Shown piece by piece: positions 1 through 5,259 of a stretch of 10,103 nucleotides of DNA. The stretch is from HO2-45-28 sp964412115. GTDB taxonomy: Bacteria; Patescibacteriota; Minisyncoccia; HO2-45-28. The notes under the pieces are model-generated. The model searched no databases. It was not told the DNA's origin and worked only from the letters and a program-made list of their open reading frames with translations. The translations under genes and the position numbers were made by a program. The stretch covers positions 1-10,103 of the forward strand of contig CAYPMM010000029.1 of the NCBI GenBank assembly GCA_964412115.1. Reading direction: 5' to 3'. Every line of letters begins with the position of its first letter. Positions within the stretch are counted from its first letter, which is position 1.

Positions 1-134
1 GGAGCGTTATTTTTCGTGAACAAAACGACTATAATTTTCAAGTTTTGAAGCACCGTCATAAGAAAACAATTTTGCGGCGCTTTGAGGGTCTTGCAAGTTC
101 GGAAAAAATGAATTTTGCGGGAGTTAATATATAA
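1..134 (+). CDS. Possible 3' end of an upstream gene (partial, unidentified)
   Basis: A frame starting at base 3 stays open from the left edge for 43 codons and ends in TAA at 132-134, ten bases before the phosphomannomutase start. The encoded tail is rich in basic and aromatic residues (it includes KHRHKKTILRRFEGL) and looks like a soluble C-terminus, but I do not recognise the family. An open run of this length can occur by chance, and a minus-strand frame is also open across the same stretch, so the call is tentative. The last codons overlap the TATAAT box proposed for the next gene. Confidence 0.3.
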   Translation, partial: SVIFREQNDYNFQVLKHRHKKTILRRFEGLASSEKMNFAGVNI

Positions 135-135
135 T
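130..135 (+). promoter_or_regulatory. Candidate -10 box of the phosphomannomutase gene
   Basis: A perfect TATAAT lies nine bases before the ATG at 145. I see no convincing -35 hexamer at 16-18 bp spacing. If used, transcription would start at about 141-143, giving an almost leaderless mRNA. This fits the absence of any Shine-Dalgarno-like sequence before the start codon. Confidence 0.45.
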
Positions 136-144
136 GATTAAAGT

Positions 145-1509
145 ATGGCCAAAATCAACCCCGCTATATTTAAAGAATACGATATTCGCGGGAAGTATCC
201 TGACGAGATTGACGAAGACGCGGCTTATAAAATAGGCGCGGGGTTTTCGGAATATCTTACCCGTAAAAAAAATTTTGGGGAAATTGTCGCAGGTAGAGAC
301 GCCCGCGTTTCCTCACCGGCTCTTTTTGAAGCGTTCTCCCAAGGCGTTCTTAATTCCGGAAGAGATGTTGTTGATGTTGATCTCGTTTCAACCCCCCTTT
401 TTTATTTCTCGGTCAATTTTTCTGGCGCCGCCGGAGGAGCGATGATAACCGCCTCTCATAACCCAAAAGAATATAATGGTTTGAAACTTGTCCGTGAAGG
501 CGGTTTGTCGGTTTACAAAAAAGACGGCTTGCCGGAAGTTGAAGTATTGTCCAATTCGGATATCGCGCGAAAAGTTAATATCGGCAAAATAATAAAAAAA
601 GATTTCAGCCAGGGCTATATTGATTTTCTAAAAAAATTTACGGAGATAAAAAAGCCGTTAAAAGTTGTTGCTGACACTTCAAACGGCTCCGCGGGTCCAA
701 TTCTGGAAAAATTTTTGGACTCGGTTGGAGTTAAAGCCGAAAAATTATTTTTTGAGCCTGACGGCAATTTTCCGAACCACTCTCCGAATCCATTTTTACC
801 GGAAGCCCGCAAGGCGCTTGAAGAAAAAGTTAAAAACACTGGAGCAGATTTGGGGTTTGTCATTGATGCTGACGGCGACAGGATATTTTTTATAAACGAA
901 AAAGGGGAGACGATTGAATCAAACCATATTTACGCGTACGCGCTTGACAACCTTTTGGATAGTGGCGAGTTGTGTCTGGGCACGGCCTCCGTTTCAAAAA
1001 TCATTGAAGATGTCGCCAAAAATAAAAACGCCCGCTTTGAGCGAGTTCCTGTTGGGCATGCGAATATCAAAACGGCCATGCGCTCCAAAAACGCTCGTTT
1101 TGGCGGAGAGTTGTCCGGCCATTTTTATTTTCGTGATTTTTATTATTCCGACTCGGCTTTGTTGATGTTGGCGCATGTTTTGTCTATGGTTTCCAAAACA
1201 AACAAACCTTTTTCCGAGCTGTTAAAACCATATCAAAAATATTTTCACTCCGGCGAGCTAAACTTCAACTTGAGGGGTTCGACCCCTCAAGTTGTGATAG
1301 AGCGACTTAAAAAAGAGTACTCGGGTGGGCATCAATCATTTCTTGACGGCCTTACGGTTGAATTTGACTCCCTCGCCGATGGCGGGGGAAGTTGGTGGTT
1401 CAACATCCGCGCATCCAAAACAGAACCATTAGTCCGCCTTGTCGTTGAAGCCGAGTCCAAAGACCTGATGGAGGAGAAAATAAAAGGGTTGACAAGGTTT
1501 TTGTTCTGA
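145..1509 (+). CDS. Phosphomannomutase/phosphoglucomutase (alpha-D-phosphohexomutase)
   Basis: This 454-residue cytosolic enzyme interconverts hexose 1- and 6-phosphates (mannose and/or glucose), feeding nucleotide-sugar and surface-glycan synthesis. All four functional loops are visible: the phosphoserine loop TASHNP (Ser104), the Mg-binding loop DADGDR (Asp241, Asp243, Asp245), the sugar-specificity loop GELSGH (321-326) and the phosphate-binding loop RASKTEP (422-428). Length is normal for the bacterial PMM/PGM subfamily; the GExSGH loop fits dual PMM/PGM use, but the true substrate cannot be fixed from sequence. It ends in TGA. Two DNA hairpins fall in the C-terminal domain: one encodes residues 374-384, the other lies in an extra stretch before the WWFN motif (about 408-415). 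No Shine-Dalgarno precedes the ATG. The next gene is in the same orientation but has its own promoter. Confidence 0.93.
   Translation: MAKINPAIFKEYDIRGKYPDEIDEDAAYKIGAGFSEYLTRKKNFGEIVAGRDARVSSPALFEAFSQGVLNSGRDVVDVDLVSTPLFYFSVNFSGAAGGAMITASHNPKEYNGLKLVREGGLSVYKKDGLPEVEVLSNSDIARKVNIGKIIKKDFSQGYIDFLKKFTEIKKPLKVVADTSNGSAGPILEKFLDSVGVKAEKLFFEPDGNFPNHSPNPFLPEARKALEEKVKNTGADLGFVIDADGDRIFFINEKGETIESNHIYAYALDNLLDSGELCLGTASVSKIIEDVAKNKNARFERVPVGHANIKTAMRSKNARFGGELSGHFYFRDFYYSDSALLMLAHVLSMVSKTNKPFSELLKPYQKYFHSGELNFNLRGSTPQVVIERLKKEYSGGHQSFLDGLTVEFDSLADGGGSWWFNIRASKTEPLVRLVVEAESKDLMEEKIKGLTRFLF
1266..1294 (+). repeat. In-frame 13-bp inverted repeat with 3-nt loop inside the phosphomannomutase gene
   Basis: The arms CAACTTGAGGGGT and ACCCCTCAAGTTG are perfect reverse complements separated by TCG. 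They encode residues 374-384 (FNLRGSTPQVV), in a variable part of domain 4 between the conserved SGE(I/L)N strand and the following helix. A 13-bp perfect stem in coding DNA is unlikely by chance and suggests an inserted or duplicated palindromic element that kept the frame. Confidence 0.75.
1369..1389 (+). repeat. Second in-frame hairpin in the phosphomannomutase gene
   Basis: The arms TCCCTCGCC and GGCGGGGGA form nine pairs (one G-T wobble) around the loop GAT. They encode the SLADGGG stretch just before WWFN. Family members I recall have only a few residues at this place, so this looks like a small hairpin-encoded loop insertion. It shares the TCC...3-nt loop...GGA layout with the two hairpins at the end of rplD. 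Confidence 0.5.
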
Positions 1510-1517
1510 CATAAAAT
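1489..1517 (+). promoter_or_regulatory. Strong sigma70-type promoter for the 1579 gene
   Basis: A consensus TTGACA (1489-1494) is followed after exactly 17 bp by TAAAAT (1512-1517), a five-of-six match to the -10 box. The -35 lies inside the last codons of the phosphomannomutase gene and the -10 just after its TGA. Transcription would start near 1524, giving a leader of about 55 nt with a Shine-Dalgarno site. Confidence 0.65.
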
Positions 1518-1562
1518 TCCTGTCGGAGTATCTTTTGGTTTTTGACGGACCGGTACGCAAAA

Positions 1563-1568
1563 GGGAGG
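1563..1568 (+). promoter_or_regulatory. Shine-Dalgarno site of the 1579 gene
   Basis: GGGAGG lies ten bases before the ATG at 1579 and supports this start. It is one of only two clear Shine-Dalgarno sites at gene starts in the window. Confidence 0.75.
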
Positions 1569-1578
1569 ACAAGAAACA

Positions 1579-1977
1579 ATGAAAAAGTTTCTGGCCAGCA
1601 TGATATTTTTAGCCATGATTGTGGCTGTTGTGTGGGTTTATAATCATCCTTTTAACGAACTAGAGATTGTGGTTCAAAGGAGTTCCAAACCAGGAACGGT
1701 GCTGTTTTGGGGATATATTCCTGTTTCTTTTGCTGATGTTGTTTTAAAGAAGGCGGGCGAAGTGGTTTTGCGCGAAAAGGCCGACGTCAGTGGAAAATTT
1801 CGTATTTCCAACCTAAGTCCGTCAAAATATCGTTTAATTCTGCCGTCTTTTAGCGAGTGTGGTGAGGCCAACTTCGAGTTAGAAAGAGGCAGGTCAACAC
1901 GGGTTAGTTTTATCATCAATGAAGGAGGCAGATGTTCCACTACCATATCTTCAGGGCCTGGGCCAAGGAAAAAGTAA
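1579..1977 (+). CDS. Small membrane-anchored protein with a carboxypeptidase-regulatory-like (prealbumin-fold) domain
   Basis: This 132-residue protein begins with a short basic N-terminus (MKK) and one hydrophobic segment at about residues 4-20, typical of an uncleaved signal anchor or signal peptide. Residues about 46-113 follow the beta-sandwich pattern of carboxypeptidase-regulatory/SpaA-like domains: (A)DVVLKKAGEVV, a polar turn DVSGKFRISNLSPSKYRL, then further beta strands. I infer an extracytoplasmic domain used for adhesion or as a structural module; no catalytic motif is visible. Cys94 and Cys119 could form a disulfide. The C-terminus is a short polar tail rich in Gly, Pro and basic residues. 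The start is set by the GGGAGG site; a consensus promoter overlaps the end of the upstream mutase. I do not recognise a named family. Confidence 0.75.
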   Translation: MKKFLASMIFLAMIVAVVWVYNHPFNELEIVVQRSSKPGTVLFWGYIPVSFADVVLKKAGEVVLREKADVSGKFRISNLSPSKYRLILPSFSECGEANFELERGRSTRVSFIINEGGRCSTTISSGPGPRKK

Positions 1978-1990
1978 CTTTTTTGTCATT

Positions 1991-2021
1991 CCGCCGACGC
2001 TTCAAGCCGAGGCGGTTTTTT
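1991..2021 (+). terminator. Intrinsic terminator after the 1579 gene
   Basis: CCGCC (1991-1995) pairs with GGCGG (2011-2015), with an inner GCT/AGC pairing, followed by six T residues. It starts 14 bases after the stop codon of the 1579 gene. Confidence 0.65.
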
Positions 2022-2042
2022 GTTTATTTTCTCTCTTTTTTA

Positions 2043-2082
2043 AAATTACCATACTTCTACGATCGTAACGGTATGGTAATTT
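2043..2082. repeat. Structured palindrome, copy 1 (core TACGATCGTA)
   Basis: The arms ATTACCATAC (2045-2054) and GTATGGTAAT (2071-2080) pair perfectly, and two more A-T pairs extend the stem to 2043-2082. Inside lies a 10-bp palindrome TACGATCGTA (2058-2067), separated from the outer stem by three bases on each side. T-rich sequence follows on the plus strand, so it could also back up termination there. It shares its core and layout with copy 2. Confidence 0.85.
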
Positions 2083-2116
2083 CGATTTTTGTTTGTTTTA
2101 TTTTACCAAAACAAAG

Positions 2117-2152
2117 TTGCACACATTAATACGATCGTAGCGATATGTGCAG
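2117..2152. repeat. Structured palindrome, copy 2 (core TACGATCGTA)
   Basis: The identical 10-bp palindrome (2130-2139) is flanked by arms TTGCACACAT (2117-2126) and ATATGTGCAG (2143-2152), which pair at eight positions plus one G-T, with a single C-A mismatch. Centres of the two copies are 72 bp apart. The arm sequence differs from copy 1 while pairing is kept. On the minus strand a moderately T-rich stretch follows, so this copy could terminate trpS. Confidence 0.8.
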
Positions 2153-2168
2153 AATATTCAGACGCGAT

Positions 2169-3158
2169 TTAAAAATCCAAAAGGCCAATTTGGGATTTGA
2201 CTTCCGTTATTGTTTTTTGGGCCACTTTGCGCGCGCGCGCGGAGCCGTCTTTTAAAATTTTTTCTATGGCCTTTGGGTTTTTTGAAAACTCGGCATATTT
2301 TTCCTGAATCGGGGCGAGATGCGCGATTATTGCTTCGGCTAAGTTGGACTTAAACTCGGCGTACCCAGAATTTTTGTATTTTTGTTCAAGTTTTTTTACT
2401 GGAATACCGCTGGTTAGATAAAAAATATCCAGAAGATGGGACACCGCGGGCTTGTTTTGTTCACCGTATTTTATTTCTGAGCCGGAGTCGGTCACGGCAC
2501 TTCTTATTTTTTTTCGTATTTTGTCGGGCGAGTCTAGAAGGGCGATATATGATTCGGGTCAGTGTGATTTAGACAGCTTTTTTTGTGGATTTGAGAGAGA
2601 ATAGACTTTTGGCACTTCATCAAACATTGACCTGGGCTCCGGAAAGATGTTTCCGAACCGGCGGTTAAAGCGTCTTGCTATCTCGCGGGTTATTTCAAGG
2701 TGGGGGTCCTGATCTTTTCCGATTGGTACCATGGTTGCCTTGTAAGCCAAAATATCCGCGGATTGCAAAACAGGATAATTTAATATGCCGAAAGAGCCGG
2801 ATTTAGGATGTTCGGTAACTGTTTCCTTGTAAGTCGGGTTTAACTCCAGCATGGAAACAGGAAGGAGTGTCGCGAAAATTGACGCAAGCTCGCCGTGCTC
2901 GGGAACCGCCGACTGCAGAAAAATAGTTGATTTTTTGGGATTAAGTCCGGACGACAGCCATAATACGGCGAGCTCCAAAGTTTTTTCTTTTATGTTTTTG
3001 GTTGTCTCCAGTGTCGTCAGAGAATGAAGGTCTGCTACCATGAAGTGACGGTCATATTTTTCTTGTATGGACACCCATTGGCGTAGCGCGCCGAAGTAGT
3101 TGCCTATATGCAGTTCTCCCGTCGGCCTCATTCCCGACAAAACAATTTCTTTTGCCAT
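2169..3158 (-). CDS. trpS: Tryptophanyl-tRNA synthetase, interrupted by one in-frame TGA
   Basis: TrpRS is a class I synthetase that attaches tryptophan to tRNA-Trp in the cytosol. Residues 1-199 carry the Rossmann domain with the HIGH-type motif HIGN (17-20), the segment LQSADILAYKATMVPIGKDQ including the GKDQDPH region, and the KMSKS-type loop KLSKS (194-198). Codon 200 is TGA (plus-strand 2559-2561). The frame then continues without shift through PESYIALLDSPDKIRKKI and a normal helical C-terminal domain ending in LGLLDF-like sequence (QIGLLDF), for 329 positions in all, the usual TrpRS length. In relatives I recall, a small residue such as Gly follows this loop, so a GGA-to-TGA change is the simplest reading. 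The ATG at 3158 is chosen because family homology starts there; the longer open frame to 3368 runs into the divergent gene. There is no Shine-Dalgarno and the -10 box lies seven bases before the ATG. It may be an assembly error, a recoded or split enzyme, or a pseudogene. Confidence 0.88.
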
Positions 3159-3165
3159 AATACTA

Positions 3166-3194
3166 AGTATAGACGCGCCATATTGACGCCGCAA
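3166..3194 (-). promoter_or_regulatory. trpS promoter
   Basis: Read on the minus strand, TTGCGG (3194-3189) and TATACT (3171-3166) are separated by 17 bp. The -10 box ends seven bases before the trpS ATG, so the transcript would begin at or within a base or two of the start codon (leaderless). Confidence 0.6.
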
Positions 3195-3211
3195 TAACCG
3201 GGTTGTATGTT
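3183..3211 (+). promoter_or_regulatory. Promoter of the 3249 membrane-protein gene
   Basis: TTGACG (3183-3188) and TATGTT (3206-3211) are separated by 17 bp. The -35 directly abuts the opposite-strand -35 of trpS (3189-3194). Expected start is near 3218, giving a leader of about 30 nt containing GGAGGT. Confidence 0.5.
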
Positions 3212-3234
3212 TGTGGTGGAATAACTTTTTGGCG

Positions 3235-3240
3235 GGAGGT
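3235..3240 (+). promoter_or_regulatory. Shine-Dalgarno site of the 3249 gene
   Basis: GGAGGT (within GCGGGAGGTGA) lies eight bases before the ATG at 3249. It decides this start over the out-of-frame ATG at 3203. Confidence 0.75.
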
Positions 3241-3248
3241 GACTGGGT

Positions 3249-3518
3249 ATGGACGGAATGGTCGGATCGTTTTTTGTGTTCGCGGCCATTTACGGGGCGT
3301 TTTGGTTCGCGCTCATTTGTTTGGCAATATATTTCTTGGTCATTTTTCCGTTGTGGATGCTTATCCACGCCGGTGTTCTAACCGTAAAAAGCTGGCCGGA
3401 TGACGCGCTGCTGAACATTGTTTTAGTGCTGGCAATATTTTTTACGGATCTTATCGGTGCCGCCATTTACTACTTTGCTGTTTATAGAGAAGCACACCTT
3501 TTTACTAAAAATAAATAG
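3249..3518 (+). CDS. Small integral membrane protein (PLDc_N-like)
   Basis: This 89-residue protein is mostly hydrophobic. A long apolar stretch covers residues about 7-43 (one long or two closely spaced membrane segments), then a polar linker KSWPDD (47-52), then a second or third segment at about 53-78 ending in LIGAAIYYFAVYR. That last motif resembles the short PLDc_N (phospholipase D N-terminal-like) membrane domain found in small bacterial proteins, where conserved Gly, Tyr and Arg close the helix; this is a resemblance judged by eye. The C-terminus is short and basic. There is no catalytic motif and the function is unknown. The gene has its own promoter and Shine-Dalgarno site, diverges from trpS across 90 bp and is followed by a terminator, so it is a single-gene unit. 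Confidence 0.75.
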   Translation: MDGMVGSFFVFAAIYGAFWFALICLAIYFLVIFPLWMLIHAGVLTVKSWPDDALLNIVLVLAIFFTDLIGAAIYYFAVYREAHLFTKNK

Positions 3519-3522
3519 AATT

Positions 3523-3544
3523 AGCCGGACAATCCGGCTTTTTT
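3523..3544 (+). terminator. Strong intrinsic terminator after the 3249 gene
   Basis: AGCCGGA (3523-3529) and TCCGGCT (3533-3539) form a perfect 7-bp stem with loop CAA, followed at once by a run of T residues. It starts five bases after the stop codon and insulates the gene from the tuf promoter. Confidence 0.9.
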
Positions 3545-3573
3545 CTTGCTTAAAAACCAAAAGTTGGTTTCCC

Positions 3574-3602
3574 TTGACTAAATAAACGGCTTGCCATATA
3601 CT
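3574..3602 (+). promoter_or_regulatory. Promoter of the tuf-S10 operon
   Basis: TTGACT (3574-3579) and TATACT (3597-3602) are each five-of-six matches to consensus with an ideal 17-bp spacer. Expected start is near 3609, giving a leader of about 70 nt before tuf. It lies about 30 bp after the preceding terminator. Confidence 0.8.
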
Positions 3603-3620
3603 GTTATCTATAGGTTTTCG

Positions 3621-3648
3621 GCCTTGAATAAAGGCTGTTTTTATTCAA
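3621..3648 (+). promoter_or_regulatory. tuf leader stem-loop(s)
   Basis: TTGAATAAA (3624-3632) and TTTATTCAA (3640-3648) form a perfect 9-bp stem with a 7-nt loop. A smaller alternative, GCCTT (3621-3625) with AAGGC (3631-3635), uses the same bases and cannot form at the same time. The rest of the leader up to the ATG is A/T-rich and appears unstructured. A regulatory role is inference. Confidence 0.4.
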
Positions 3649-3679
3649 AAATATTAAAAGTTAATAAATAAATAAAAAT

Positions 3680-4873
3680 ATGGCAGAGAAATTTGAGCGG
3701 ACAAAACCGCACGTAAACGTCGGCACCATAGGACACGTTGACCACGGCAAAACAACTTTGACCGCGGCTATTTTGCACGTGCTCAAGCTTGCCGGCAACA
3801 AAGTTAAGGAGGAAAAGGTTGAGGACATCGATAACGCCCCCGAAGAGCGCCAGCGCGGAATTACCATCGCCCTGCATCATTCCGAATACGAAACCGCCAA
3901 GCGCCACTACGCCCACATTGACGCTCCGGGTCATGCCGACTACATCAAAAACATGATTACGGGAGCCGCCCAGATGGACGGCGCGGTTTTGGTCGTATCG
4001 GCCGTTGACGGCCCGATGCCCCAAACAAGAGAGCATATTCTTTTGGCCCGACAAGTCGGAGTGCCGGCGATAATCGTATTTTTAAACAAAGTTGACGCGG
4101 CTGAAGACAAAGACCTTGTGGATCTGGTTGAAGCCGAAGTCCGCGAATTGCTCAACAAATACGAATTTCCGGGAGACAAAACTCCGATTATTCGCGGTTC
4201 GGCTTTAAAAGCTCTTGAAGCCAAATCGGCCGATGACGAGTGGTCAAAACCGATTCTTGAACTTGCCAAACAGCTTGACGAATATATACCCGAGCCGGTC
4301 AGGGACATTGAAAAGCCGTTTTTGATGCCGGTTGAAGACATCTTTTCCATTGAAGGCCGGGGCACGGTAGTTACCGGAAGAATTGAGCGCGGAAAAGCCA
4401 AGGTCGGCGAAGAGGTGGCAGTTGTGGGTTTGAAAGACACCGCGAAAACGGTTGTTACCGGAATTGAAATGTTTAATAAGTCTTTGGACGAAGGCATTGC
4501 CGGAGACAACGCCGGAGTGCTTTTGCGCGGTCTTAAAAAAGAAGACGTTGAGCGCGGACAGGTTTTGGCCAAGCCCGGCTCTATTACTCCGCACACCGAG
4601 TTTGAAGGAGAAATATACGTTTTGACCAAAGAAGAAGGAGGCCGGCACACCCCGTTTTTTGCCGGCTACAAACCGCAGTTTTACATGCGCACAACCGATG
4701 TGACCGGAGAAGCCGTTTTGCCCCAGGGAACGGAAATGGTTATGCCCGGAGACACGGTTAATTTGACAATCAAATTGATAGCGCCGGTGGCTCTTGAAGA
4801 AAAACAGCGTTTTGCCATTCGCGAGGGAGGTAAAACGGTCGGCGCCGGAGTGGTGACGAAAATAATAAAGTAA
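3680..4873 (+). CDS. tuf: Translation elongation factor EF-Tu
   Basis: EF-Tu is the GTPase that delivers aminoacyl-tRNA to the ribosomal A site. The 397-residue length is standard. GTPase motifs are all visible: G1 GHVDHGKT (18-25), the switch I RGIT (59-62), G3 DAPGH (81-85), G4 NKVD (136-139) and G5 SALK (174-177), followed by the two beta-barrel domains. Two deviations from the textbook sequence stand out: DAPGH instead of DCPGH, and ITIALHHSEY where E. coli has ITINTSHVEY. Both look lineage-specific because every catalytic residue is kept. It is the first gene of the operon, behind a strong promoter and an A/T-rich leader with no Shine-Dalgarno. rpsJ starts 12 nt after its TAA. The usual upstream partners rpsL, rpsG and fusA are absent here. 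Confidence 0.98.
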   Translation: MAEKFERTKPHVNVGTIGHVDHGKTTLTAAILHVLKLAGNKVKEEKVEDIDNAPEERQRGITIALHHSEYETAKRHYAHIDAPGHADYIKNMITGAAQMDGAVLVVSAVDGPMPQTREHILLARQVGVPAIIVFLNKVDAAEDKDLVDLVEAEVRELLNKYEFPGDKTPIIRGSALKALEAKSADDEWSKPILELAKQLDEYIPEPVRDIEKPFLMPVEDIFSIEGRGTVVTGRIERGKAKVGEEVAVVGLKDTAKTVVTGIEMFNKSLDEGIAGDNAGVLLRGLKKEDVERGQVLAKPGSITPHTEFEGEIYVLTKEEGGRHTPFFAGYKPQFYMRTTDVTGEAVLPQGTEMVMPGDTVNLTIKLIAPVALEEKQRFAIREGGKTVGAGVVTKIIK

Positions 4874-4885
4874 ATTCGTTTCAAC

Positions 4886-5236
4886 GTGGCTAAAAAGGCC
4901 GAGAAATCACAAGTAGCGAAAAAAGAGGAACGCCAAGTTCTCCGGATACGCGCGCGCGGATATGACAGTAAAATTCTTGACTCTTCGGTCAGGCAGATAG
5001 TGGACACCTCCTTGAGGTACGGAGCCGACCTTACGGGTCCCGTGCCGTTGCCGACCGAAATACGTAAATATACCGTGAATCGTTCGTCTTTCGTGCACAA
5101 AAATTCAAGAGAGCAATTTGAGATGAGAATACACAAGAGGCTGATTGATATTTTAAATCCAAACCCGAAAATCATAGATTCCTTGACCAATCTGAATTTG
5201 CCGGCGGGTGTGGACATTGAGGTTAAGATGATGTAA
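4886..5236 (+). CDS. rpsJ: 30S ribosomal protein S10
   Basis: S10 (uS10) sits in the head of the small subunit and also works with NusB in antitermination. The 116-residue product contains the family signature NRSSFVHKNSREQFEMR and the usual ending PAGVDIEVKMM. The conserved fold starts at about residue 18 (VLRIRARGYD), so there is a Lys/Glu-rich N-terminal extension of some 15 residues compared with the common length of about 102. The start is a GTG, 12 nt after the tuf stop; no in-frame ATG is available before the conserved part and there is no Shine-Dalgarno. It is followed by the only large gap (69 nt) of the operon. Confidence 0.96.
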   Translation: MAKKAEKSQVAKKEERQVLRIRARGYDSKILDSSVRQIVDTSLRYGADLTGPVPLPTEIRKYTVNRSSFVHKNSREQFEMRIHKRLIDILNPNPKIIDSLTNLNLPAGVDIEVKMM

Positions 5237-5259
5237 ACTTACGAAGATTAGGATTTCCG

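Noticed and set aside
1272..1288. Resemblance of GGGGTTCGACCCC to a tRNA T-arm.
   Set aside because: The loop is too short for a T-loop, the stem is too long, and no acceptor, D or anticodon arms surround it; it lies within coding sequence.
1507..1977. Reading TGA as Gly (as in Gracilibacteria and SR1) would fuse the mutase in frame with the 1579 gene, passing two TGAs (1507-1509 and 1543-1545), and would also restore trpS.
   Set aside because: rplC, rplW and rpsQ end with TGA exactly at their conserved C-termini and in ATGA overlaps, the mutase also ends where its family ends, and the 1579 gene has its own promoter and Shine-Dalgarno site.
1932..2129. 65-codon open frame on the plus strand across the end of the 1579 gene and the twin palindromes.
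   Set aside because: It has no start signal, an odd Phe/Arg-rich composition, and overlaps a terminator and the structured repeats; it is most likely a chance frame.
2559..2561. TGA as tryptophan (Mycoplasma-type code) or selenocysteine in trpS.
   Set aside because: Conserved Trp residues in the window use TGG and TGA ends several genes. No Cys or selenocysteine is expected at this TrpRS position, and I saw no evident insertion-element hairpin right after the TGA.
3159..3368. Extended N-terminus for trpS (70 extra codons open upstream of 3158).
   Set aside because: TrpRS homology begins at the ATG at 3158, the extra part has no recognisable domain, and it overlaps the divergent gene and both promoters.
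5217..5245. Possible promoter before rplC (TTGAGG, 17 bp, TACGAA).
   Set aside because: The -10 match is poor, and the transcript would pass straight through the palindrome; not strong enough to list as a feature.
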